From assembly GCA_948566455.1 (NCBI GenBank), contig CAOYQO010000005.1:102869-166868 (forward strand): DNA of 64,000 nt, read 5' to 3'. Numbering within the stretch: the stretch's first letter is position 1; the number at the start of each line of letters is the position of its first letter. Shown in pieces: positions 7,336-14,769 of the stretch. The DNA is from an uncultured Phocaeicola sp. (lineage in GTDB: Bacteria > Bacteroidota > Bacteroidia > Bacteroidales > Bacteroidaceae). The position numbers and the translations under genes are program-made. The notes below the pieces were generated by a model that made no database searches, had not been told where the DNA came from, and saw only the letters and a list, made by a program, of their open reading frames with translations.

Positions 7336-8784
7336 ATGAAGGAAGAATTCGAGCTAATCGCCAAGACTTTCCAGGGACTGGAAGAAGTACTGGCAAAAGA
7401 ACTCACCGAGCTGGGAGCCAGCAATATAGAAGTAGGAAGACGCATGGTAGCCTTTACGGGCGATAAAGAAATGATGTATAGGGCAAACTTCTGCCTGCGT
7501 ACTGCCATCCGCATCCTGAAACCCATCAAACATTTTGAGGCGAAGAATGCCGATGAAGTTTACGAAGCTATCAAGGCCATTGCGTGGGAAGACTTCTTGG
7601 ATAAAGATAAAAGTTTTGCCGTAGACGCTGTGGTTTTCTCGAACGAGTTCCGTCACTCCAAGTTCGTAGCCTACAAAGTAAAAGACGCCATTGTGGACTA
7701 TTTCCGTGAAAAGACAGGAGAGCGCCCCTCGGTACGCATCAACCATCCCGATGTGGCACTGAACATCCATATAGCCGAAAATAAATGCACTCTGTCACTG
7801 GATAGTTCGGGCGAGTCACTCCACCGCCGGGGTTATCGCCAGGAAGCTGTAGAAGCTCCTTTGAATGAGGTACTGGCAGCCGGTATGATCCTGATGACCG
7901 GATGGAAAGGCGAATGTGATTTGATAGACCCGATGTGCGGTTCAGGAACAATACCTATCGAAGCCGCCCTGATAGCACGTAACATCGCTCCCGGCGTATT
8001 CCGTAAGGAGTTCGCTTTTGAAAAGTGGAACGATTTTGATCAGGAACTATTTGACCGCATCTACAATGACGACTCACAGGAACGTGAGTTCACACATAAG
8101 ATTTTTGGATATGACAATAATCCTAAAGCAAATGAAATTGCCACTCACAATGTGAAAGCAGCCGGACTGAGCAAGGAGATTATCTTAAAAATCCAACCGT
8201 TCCAGCAATTTGAGCAACCCAAAGAAAAAAGCATCATCATCACCAACCCTCCTTATGGAGAACGTATCTCAACCAATGATTTGCTGGGCCTGTATCAAAT
8301 GATAGGCGAACGTCTGAAACACTCTTTCACCGGCAATGATGCATGGGTACTAAGTTACCGTGAAGAATGTTTCGACCAGATTGGTTTAAAGCCTTCTATA
8401 AAAATCCCCCTGTTCAACGGTTCGTTGGAATGTGAATTCCGCAAATACCAATTATTCAACGGCAAATTCAAAGAATTCCGTAGTGAGAACGCCGATCGGG
8501 AATTCAAGCCCCGCCGGGAAGAAATCCGCCCGCGCCGTAACACGGAAAAGGTAGAATATGGAGAACGCAGAGAACGTCGTAGTTTTGACAACAGACGTGA
8601 AGGACACGGAGAGTACAAAGGAGGAGAGCGCAGAGAAAGACGCTCTTTTGATGACAAACGTGAGGGACGTGGCGATTTCAAAAGAGGAGAACACCGCAAC
8701 TTTGGTGACAGACGTGAAGGCCGCGACAATTTCAAAAGCAGTCCCCGTAAATTTGACGACAATAAGGAAAAGACAGAAGAATAA
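7336..8784 (+). CDS. rlmL: THUMP-domain rRNA guanine-N2 methyltransferase (RlmL type) with Arg-rich tail
   Basis: A 482-residue class I SAM-dependent RNA methyltransferase. The N-terminal region (about 1-155) is a ferredoxin-like/THUMP RNA-binding module, and the catalytic domain follows. Motif I is DPMCGSGT (198-205), and the N2-guanine/adenine methylase motif NPPYGER is at 304-310. Family members modify guanine 2445 of 23S rRNA in E. coli, so the RlmL name is by family. From about residue 385 to the end lies a low-complexity tail rich in Arg, Glu, Asp and Gly, with repeated RRERRSFD and GDRREGR-like units. It is probably disordered and RNA-binding. First gene of a plus-strand operon, 6 bp before the peptidase gene. 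Confidence 0.88.
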   Translation: MKEEFELIAKTFQGLEEVLAKELTELGASNIEVGRRMVAFTGDKEMMYRANFCLRTAIRILKPIKHFEAKNADEVYEAIKAIAWEDFLDKDKSFAVDAVVFSNEFRHSKFVAYKVKDAIVDYFREKTGERPSVRINHPDVALNIHIAENKCTLSLDSSGESLHRRGYRQEAVEAPLNEVLAAGMILMTGWKGECDLIDPMCGSGTIPIEAALIARNIAPGVFRKEFAFEKWNDFDQELFDRIYNDDSQEREFTHKIFGYDNNPKANEIATHNVKAAGLSKEIILKIQPFQQFEQPKEKSIIITNPPYGERISTNDLLGLYQMIGERLKHSFTGNDAWVLSYREECFDQIGLKPSIKIPLFNGSLECEFRKYQLFNGKFKEFRSENADREFKPRREEIRPRRNTEKVEYGERRERRSFDNRREGHGEYKGGERRERRSFDDKREGRGDFKRGEHRNFGDRREGRDNFKSSPRKFDDNKEKTEE

Positions 8785-8790
8785 ACAGTT

Positions 8791-11004
8791 ATGAGAAAAT
8801 TAATCAATCTGATTGCCTTATTAATCATGGCTTCATCTGTAACATGGGCACAAGACAAGAAAAGTTTCACACTGGAAGACTTGATGCCGGGAGGAAACAA
8901 TTATTATAACCTGCTTCCACAAAACCTGTATGGTTTGCAATGGTGGGGAGATGTATGCATCAACGCCGACATAGAAGAGGTAAAAACCATCCAGCCGGCA
9001 AATGGGAAGGAAAACGTACTTATCACTTTGCAGGAAGTGAATGAACTGTTGGCAAACAAGGAATTAGGGAAAATCAACCACTTCAGGAATGCATCTTTCC
9101 CATACGCTGAAAAGATGATGCTGGTAAATACCACATCCAATAAAGTGCTGATCGATTTAACTAAAAAGGAAATAATATGGAGTCAGCCTCTCTCTCCTAA
9201 AGCCGCCAACCAGGACTGGAACAAGGAAAGCCGTTCATTGGCTTATACCCTTGACAACAATCTGTTTGTAACGACTGCCGACGGGAAAACGCAACAAGTC
9301 ACCGACGAACCGAAAGGCATCGTATGCGGACAAAGTGTACACCGTCAGGAATTTGGTATCTCGAAAGGTACTTTCTGGAGTCCGAAAGGAAATCTGCTTG
9401 CTTTCTACCGCATGGACGAAAGCATGGTAACCGATTATCCACAAGTAAATACCTCCACCCGCATAGCGACACTGGAGCCGGACAAGTATCCGATGGCAGG
9501 AATGACCAGCCACAAAGTGACTGTCGGCATCTACAATCCGGAGACCCAAAAAACAGTTTATCTGAAAGCCGGAGACCCTACCGACCGTTATTTCACCAAT
9601 ATCAGCTGGAGTCCTGACGAGAAAAGCGTTTATGTCATTGAACTGAACCGTGACCAGAACCATGCCCTGCTATGCTGCTATGACGCGGAAACAGGAGAGC
9701 CACTGAAAAATAACCCCCTTTACGAAGAGGAGCATACTAAATATGTAGAACCCCAACATCCCATCGTCTTTCTGCCATGGGACCACACGAAGTTTATCTA
9801 TCAGAGCCAGCGCGACGGCTACAACCATCTTTACCTGATGGACACCAAGACTTCCGTATATCCGGAATCACATGGAGCCGCGGCCGGAGGTTCTTACCGG
9901 GAAAGCTACAAGACCAGACAGCTTACCCAAGGCAACTGGGTAGTACAAAACATCCTCGGATTCAATGAAAAGACCAAGGAAGTCATCATCATGAGCACAG
10001 AGGTTTCCCCTTTGCAGAGCAACGCATACGCTGTGAATGTAAAGACAGGCAAACGCCGCCTCATCGGCAATAAAGACGGTATGCATCATGTACAACTGTC
10101 CGGTAGCGGCAACTATGTGATAGACAATTATACTTCTTTCACCATTCCCCGGAATATCGAGATCGTTCCCACTTCCGGAAAGGGAAAGACTATCAGCCTG
10201 TTGACCGCCACCAATCCGTTGGAAGCATACAATATGCCCGAAATCACTGTCGGTACCCTCAAGGCAGCCGACGGCAAGACCGACTTATACTACCGCCTGA
10301 TAAAGCCGGTGAATTTTGACCCCAACAAAAAATACCCGGCCGTAGTCTACGTGTATGGCGGACCACATGCCCAACTAATCCACAACAACCGCAACTATGA
10401 CGCCCGCGGATGGGATATTTACATGGCACAACTGGGTTACGTCATGCTGACCGTTGACAACCGGGGCAGTGACAACCGGGGACTGGAATTTGAGAACTGT
10501 ACGTTCCGCCAATTGGGAACCGAAGAGATGAAAGACCAGGTAAAAGGAGTGGATTTCTTAAAATCATTGGGTTATGTGGACAATAACCGCATTGGCGTAC
10601 ATGGTTGGAGCTTCGGTGGTTTCATGACCACCAACTTGATGCTGACTTACCCCGAACTATTCAAAGTAGGAGTAGCCGGCGGTCCTGTCATCGACTGGGC
10701 TTACTACGAAGTAATGTACGGCGAACGCTACATGGATACTCCGCAAACCAACCCCGAAGGCTACAAGAACGCCAACCTGAAGCTGAGAGCCGGAAACCTG
10801 AAAGGACGCTTGGAAGTGATCATTGGCGCCAATGACCCCACTTGTGTTCCCCAGCACAGCATCAGTTTCCTCCGTGCCTGCATTGATGCCGGAACCCAAC
10901 CCGATTTCTTTATGTATCCGGGCGACGGTCATAATATGTTCGGACGCGACCGTGTGCACTTGTATGAACGCATTACACGCTATTTTGAAGACCACTTAAA
11001 ATAA
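8791..11004 (+). CDS. Dipeptidyl peptidase IV, S9 family
   Basis: A 737-residue exported serine peptidase with a signal peptide (MRKLINLIALLIMASSVTWA, cleavage before QDKK). The N-terminal beta-propeller (about 30-500) is followed by an alpha/beta-hydrolase domain. The catalytic triad is visible: S607 in GWSFGG, D682 in GANDPTC and H714 in DGHNMFG. Family members remove Xaa-Pro dipeptides from peptides in the periplasm or at the surface. A second S9 enzyme lies at 47910-50153, but this one has the classical DPP-IV triad motifs. It is 15 bp upstream of purD and sits in the same operon, an unusual pairing with no obvious functional link. Confidence 0.93.
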   Translation: MRKLINLIALLIMASSVTWAQDKKSFTLEDLMPGGNNYYNLLPQNLYGLQWWGDVCINADIEEVKTIQPANGKENVLITLQEVNELLANKELGKINHFRNASFPYAEKMMLVNTTSNKVLIDLTKKEIIWSQPLSPKAANQDWNKESRSLAYTLDNNLFVTTADGKTQQVTDEPKGIVCGQSVHRQEFGISKGTFWSPKGNLLAFYRMDESMVTDYPQVNTSTRIATLEPDKYPMAGMTSHKVTVGIYNPETQKTVYLKAGDPTDRYFTNISWSPDEKSVYVIELNRDQNHALLCCYDAETGEPLKNNPLYEEEHTKYVEPQHPIVFLPWDHTKFIYQSQRDGYNHLYLMDTKTSVYPESHGAAAGGSYRESYKTRQLTQGNWVVQNILGFNEKTKEVIIMSTEVSPLQSNAYAVNVKTGKRRLIGNKDGMHHVQLSGSGNYVIDNYTSFTIPRNIEIVPTSGKGKTISLLTATNPLEAYNMPEITVGTLKAADGKTDLYYRLIKPVNFDPNKKYPAVVYVYGGPHAQLIHNNRNYDARGWDIYMAQLGYVMLTVDNRGSDNRGLEFENCTFRQLGTEEMKDQVKGVDFLKSLGYVDNNRIGVHGWSFGGFMTTNLMLTYPELFKVGVAGGPVIDWAYYEVMYGERYMDTPQTNPEGYKNANLKLRAGNLKGRLEVIIGANDPTCVPQHSISFLRACIDAGTQPDFFMYPGDGHNMFGRDRVHLYERITRYFEDHLK

Positions 11005-11019
11005 ACAAAAGATAAGATT

Positions 11020-12288
11020 ATGAAACTGTTGCTATTAGGCTCAGGCGGACGTGAACACGCCCTGGCATGGAAGATTGCTCAAAGTCCCAAAATCGAGAAA
11101 CTCTATATCGCCCCGGGAAATGCCGGCACAAGTAATGTAGGCGAGAATGTAGCGATTAAAGCAGATGACTTTACAGCAATCAGAGAGTTTGTAGTAAAGA
11201 ATAATATAGATATGGTAGTGGTAGGTCCCGAAGACCCGTTAGTCAAAGGAATCTATGACTATTTCAAAAAAGATGAAGCGCTGAAAAACATTCCTGTTAT
11301 CGGGCCTTCAAAAGCGGGTGCGGTACTGGAAGGCAGCAAGGAGTTCGCCAAAGGCTTCATGCAACGCCATAATATCCCGACAGCCGGTTACAAAAGTATC
11401 ACTGCCGCAAATCTGGAAGAAGGACTAGCCTTTCTGGAAACATTGGAAGCTCCATACGTACTGAAAGCCGACGGTCTTTGCGCCGGAAAAGGCGTACTGA
11501 TTCTGCCCACCCTGGAAGAAGCCAAGAAAGAATTGAAAGAAATGCTGAGCGGAATGTTCGGTGACGCTTCCGCCACCGTAGTGATTGAAGAATTCCTGAG
11601 CGGTATAGAATGTTCCGTATTCGTTCTGACCGATGGAAAGAACTACAAGATTCTGCCCGAAGCAAAAGACTACAAACGCATCGGCGAAGGCGACAAAGGG
11701 CTGAACACCGGTGGTATGGGTAGTGTATCTCCTGTTCCGTTTGCCGACAAAGCATGGATGGAAAAAGTGGAAGAACGTATCATCCGCCCCACAGTAGAAG
11801 GACTGGCAGCAGAAGGCATCGACTATAAAGGCTTTATCTTCTTCGGCCTGATTAATGTAAAAGGCGAACCGATGGTCATTGAATACAATGTACGCATGGG
11901 CGACCCGGAAACGGAAAGTGTCATGCTGCGCATCAAGAGTGACTTGGTGGAACTGCTTGAAGGAGTGGCAACAGGCAATCTGAATGAAAAAGTCCTGGAG
12001 ATAGACCCCCGTTCGGCAGTATGCGTCATGCTGGTATCCGGCGGATATCCGGAACATTATGACAAGGGATTTGCCATCAGCGGAGTAGAAGAGATTGAAA
12101 ACAGCATTGTATTCCATGCAGGAACAGCACTGAAAGACGGACAGGTAGTCACTAGCGGCGGACGTGTCATTGCAGTCAGCTCCTACGGTGCCAATAAAGA
12201 AGAAGCCTTGGCACAATCATTCGCCAATGCGAAGAAAATCAATTTCGACAAGAAATATTTCCGTTCAGATATTGGATTCGACCTGTAA
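11020..12288 (+). CDS. purD: Phosphoribosylamine-glycine ligase (GAR synthetase)
   Basis: A 422-residue ATP-grasp ligase that joins glycine to 5-phosphoribosylamine in step two of de novo purine synthesis (family knowledge). Seen in the sequence: the N-terminal LLLGSGGREHA motif (residues 3-13), the ATP-grasp loop LKADGLCAGKGV and the catalytic region YNVRMGDPET. Length is normal. Third gene of the operon, separated from the next by 18 bp. No other pur gene is nearby. Confidence 0.96.
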   Translation: MKLLLLGSGGREHALAWKIAQSPKIEKLYIAPGNAGTSNVGENVAIKADDFTAIREFVVKNNIDMVVVGPEDPLVKGIYDYFKKDEALKNIPVIGPSKAGAVLEGSKEFAKGFMQRHNIPTAGYKSITAANLEEGLAFLETLEAPYVLKADGLCAGKGVLILPTLEEAKKELKEMLSGMFGDASATVVIEEFLSGIECSVFVLTDGKNYKILPEAKDYKRIGEGDKGLNTGGMGSVSPVPFADKAWMEKVEERIIRPTVEGLAAEGIDYKGFIFFGLINVKGEPMVIEYNVRMGDPETESVMLRIKSDLVELLEGVATGNLNEKVLEIDPRSAVCVMLVSGGYPEHYDKGFAISGVEEIENSIVFHAGTALKDGQVVTSGGRVIAVSSYGANKEEALAQSFANAKKINFDKKYFRSDIGFDL

Positions 12289-12306
12289 TCAGCGGACTAT
12301 CAACCC

Positions 12307-13242
12307 ATGGCAGGCTATGACAAATTCCAAATAGATATGGCAAAGGGAAGATTCACCTTCCCTGTTGCCATCCTTATATGCCTGCTTCTCCGGATCATCA
12401 CGGGCAATGAATGGCAGGATGTAATCAATTTGCTGGTCTGTGCTTTGACTGCCTATCTGCTGATCGAGATAAACACCGCCTTCACGCTGATACGGACACG
12501 CAGTACCTTGCATGTCAGCTTTTACGTATTCCTGTCCACGGCCTGCCTGTTTCTGCATTCCTTCCAGTATGCCGTTTTTGCGCCACTCACTTTTCTGATC
12601 GCTATTTCCCAATTATTCAGCAGCTACGAATCTCCCTATCCGGCGGGAAGTATATTCCACGCTTTCTTTTTCATCGGACTGGGAAGCCTGTTGTTTCCAC
12701 AGTTGCTTTACTTTGTACCTCTGTTCTATTTGGGGATGATCAGTTTCAGATCCCTGTCACTCAAAAGTTTCTTTGCCGGACTTACAGGACTCTGTGTGCC
12801 CTACTGGCTCTTTTTCGGCTATGCGTTCTATTACGACAAAATGAATCTCTTCTATCACCCTTTACAGGAGCTTATTCATTTTCAACCCATCAGTTATGGG
12901 ACATTAGGGATGGACAGAATCATATCCTGTGGAATCATCACCTTGATATCACTGGTCAGCAGCGTGCATTATTTCCATGTTTCTTATTTAGACAAGGTAC
13001 GCACGCGTATATTCCTTTTTTTCCTGATCGCCGTTGAAGCCTGGATTTATTTACTGGGTATCTTACAGCCACAGCATTTCGACATCCTGTTGCAGATGCA
13101 GGTCATTGTAGGATCCATTTTAACAGGACATTTATTTACTTTAACCCACAACCGCTTTACCGGCATCTTTTTCATCATTACATTTGTTCTATTAATAGTT
13201 CTAACTATATACAATTTATGGATGCAATTCTTCAATTCCTGA
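12307..13242 (+). CDS. Multi-pass membrane protein of unknown function
   Basis: A 311-residue, strongly hydrophobic protein with roughly eight to ten transmembrane segments starting near residue 18 (FPVAILICLLLRIITG) and ending near LLIVLTIYNLW. No catalytic motif is visible. Proteins of this sort recur beside purD and the DPP-IV gene in Bacteroidales (from memory), but no function is known to me. Its last 25 bp overlap the start of the YqaA-like gene, so the two are probably translationally coupled. An internal ATG at residue 11 is an alternative start. Confidence 0.75.
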   Translation: MAGYDKFQIDMAKGRFTFPVAILICLLLRIITGNEWQDVINLLVCALTAYLLIEINTAFTLIRTRSTLHVSFYVFLSTACLFLHSFQYAVFAPLTFLIAISQLFSSYESPYPAGSIFHAFFFIGLGSLLFPQLLYFVPLFYLGMISFRSLSLKSFFAGLTGLCVPYWLFFGYAFYYDKMNLFYHPLQELIHFQPISYGTLGMDRIISCGIITLISLVSSVHYFHVSYLDKVRTRIFLFFLIAVEAWIYLLGILQPQHFDILLQMQVIVGSILTGHLFTLTHNRFTGIFFIITFVLLIVLTIYNLWMQFFNS

Positions 13243-13685
13243 TCGACTGGGGATATTGGGGTCTTTTTCTAGGCTCTTTTATAGCCGGAAGTGTTCTCCC
13301 CTTCAGTTCGGAGGCCGTATTGGCAGCCTGTGTAGGTCCGTTGGGCTTAGACCCGGTGATCAGTATAACCGCCGCCACCGCCGGCAATGTTGCCGGAGGC
13401 ATGACCTGCTACTGGATGGGACATCTGGGCAATATGGAATGGATCGAGAAATATTTTCATGTAAAAAAAGAGAAGATGGACCGTGCGGAGCGGTTTGTAC
13501 ACGGACGGGGTGCCTGGATGGCTTTCTTCGCCTTTATCCCTATTTTGGGAAGTGCCATATCCATTGTATTGGGCATGATGCGTGCCAATATATGGATTGT
13601 CATTCTCGCTATGACCATCGGAAAGATACTCCGCTACGCCTTATTGGTATGGGGAGTATTGGAAGCCTCCGCTTTAATGCATTAA
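13218..13685 (+). CDS. YqaA-type small DedA/SNARE-associated membrane protein
   Basis: A 155-residue inner-membrane protein with a re-entrant N-terminal hairpin and GSVLPFSSEAVLAA near residues 25-38. The conserved FFAFIPILGSAISIVLGMMR block is in the second half. This is the short YqaA branch of the DedA family, whose larger members transport lipid carriers or polyamine/proton-linked substrates (family knowledge); the substrate here is unknown. The start codon lies within the previous gene, and the stop is 4 bp before the MnmD-like gene. Confidence 0.82.
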   Translation: MDAILQFLIDWGYWGLFLGSFIAGSVLPFSSEAVLAACVGPLGLDPVISITAATAGNVAGGMTCYWMGHLGNMEWIEKYFHVKKEKMDRAERFVHGRGAWMAFFAFIPILGSAISIVLGMMRANIWIVILAMTIGKILRYALLVWGVLEASALMH

Positions 13686-13689
13686 AATT

Positions 13690-14373
13690 ATGAAACTGGA
13701 ACAAACAGCAGATGGAAGTTATACCCTCTATGTACCCGAACTGGACGAACATTATCATTCGGTGAAAGGGGCACTGACGGAGTCACAACATATTTTTATC
13801 GAAATGGGATTAAAGCATTCTCCCGTTTCCGAGCCCCACATTCTGGAGATAGGACTAGGAACAGGGCTGAATGCCTTTCTGACACTGCTTTCAGCAGAAG
13901 AGACCCGACGGAAAGTACATTATACCGGTATCGAACGCTATCCGTTAGCCGAAGAAACCTTGAAGCAACTGGACTACCCCCGCCTGATCGGCAAACAGCA
14001 TGAGGAGGATTATTACGCCATTCACCGGGCGCCCTGGAACACAGAAACAGAGGTATCCCCTTGGTTCACATTACATAAAATTGAAGATGATTTTACCCGG
14101 CTTTTCAACCCGGAGGAAGGCAGCCGTCCCGCCGTTCCCTTATACGATATCATCTACTTTGATGCCTTCGCTCCCGAAAAACAACCCGAAATGTGGGAAC
14201 AATCTCTTTTCGATACTTTATACAAGGTATTGAATGAAGGAGGTATCCTGACAACTTACTGTGCCAAAGGGGTGGTAAGAAGGATGCTGCAAACAGCCGG
14301 ATTCACAGTAGAACGCCTTCCCGGCCCTCCGGGGGGAAAACGCGAGATACTGCGGGCAACCAAGTCTGATTAA
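13690..14373 (+). CDS. mnmD: MnmD-like SAM-dependent tRNA methyltransferase
   Basis: A 227-residue protein equal to the methyltransferase half of bifunctional MnmC, without the FAD oxidoreductase half. SAM-binding motif I is EIGLGTG (53-59), and the family block YFDAFAPEKQPEMW is near 154-167. Stand-alone MnmD converts nm5(s2)U to mnm5(s2)U at the wobble position of tRNA (family knowledge). Last gene of the operon. It is preceded by a 4-bp gap and followed by about 400 bp of non-coding DNA. Confidence 0.85.
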   Translation: MKLEQTADGSYTLYVPELDEHYHSVKGALTESQHIFIEMGLKHSPVSEPHILEIGLGTGLNAFLTLLSAEETRRKVHYTGIERYPLAEETLKQLDYPRLIGKQHEEDYYAIHRAPWNTETEVSPWFTLHKIEDDFTRLFNPEEGSRPAVPLYDIIYFDAFAPEKQPEMWEQSLFDTLYKVLNEGGILTTYCAKGVVRRMLQTAGFTVERLPGPPGGKREILRATKSD

Positions 14374-14569
14374 ACTTCTAGGACCGAAACTGATGAATGG
14401 TCAAGTTTCACCTAAAACAGTAAAACCGTTGTAAAATCCTTCAAATCCGTCATATACGCATAACTGCATATTTATCAGCAAATTACCATGAAACATTCAT
14501 CGCTGAATCCGTCATAGATTCTTCATATTCTTTCTCCACGCTGAGATGATTGCCGTTATATACATAAAA

Positions 14570-14598
14570 AATCTCCGGCTTGTCACAAGCCAGAGATT
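14570..14598. terminator. Bidirectional terminator hairpin
   Basis: The stem AATCTC-c-GGCTTG / CAAGCC-a-GAGATT has 12 pairs, one mismatch and a 3-nt loop. It is flanked by AAAAA on the left and CTGTTTTAT on the right, so it can stop transcription from either side (mnmD operon, surface lipoprotein). Confidence 0.75.
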
Positions 14599-14730
14599 CT
14601 GTTTTATAAATCTAAAGTTTTTATTATATAAGATTCTCCTGTCGGAGAAAGTCTTATCTTGCTGAAAAAATGAACTTTATCCGAATTGGGATTGTATCGT
14701 TTCCTGATAAATTCATTTGTTTAGAAGGAA

Positions 14731-14755
14731 CCGCTCCCCCACGAGAGGGAAGCAG
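14731..14755 (-). terminator. Probable terminator of the surface lipoprotein gene
   Basis: CCGCTCCCC / GGGAAGCAG pair completely only on the minus-strand RNA, with two G-U pairs, 15 bp past the lipoprotein stop. That favours a minus-strand function, although the T6 run lies on the plus side. Confidence 0.5.
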
Positions 14756-14769
14756 TTTTTTAACCAAGT

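Larger units (their letters stand above)
14374..14769. other. Non-coding region between convergent operons
   Basis: No gene is seen. It holds two terminator-like hairpins (annotated separately), a smaller one near 14632-14655 (TTCTCC / GGAGAA) and a direct repeat AATCCGTCATA, present twice about 60 bp apart around 14445 and 14505. Confidence 0.5.
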
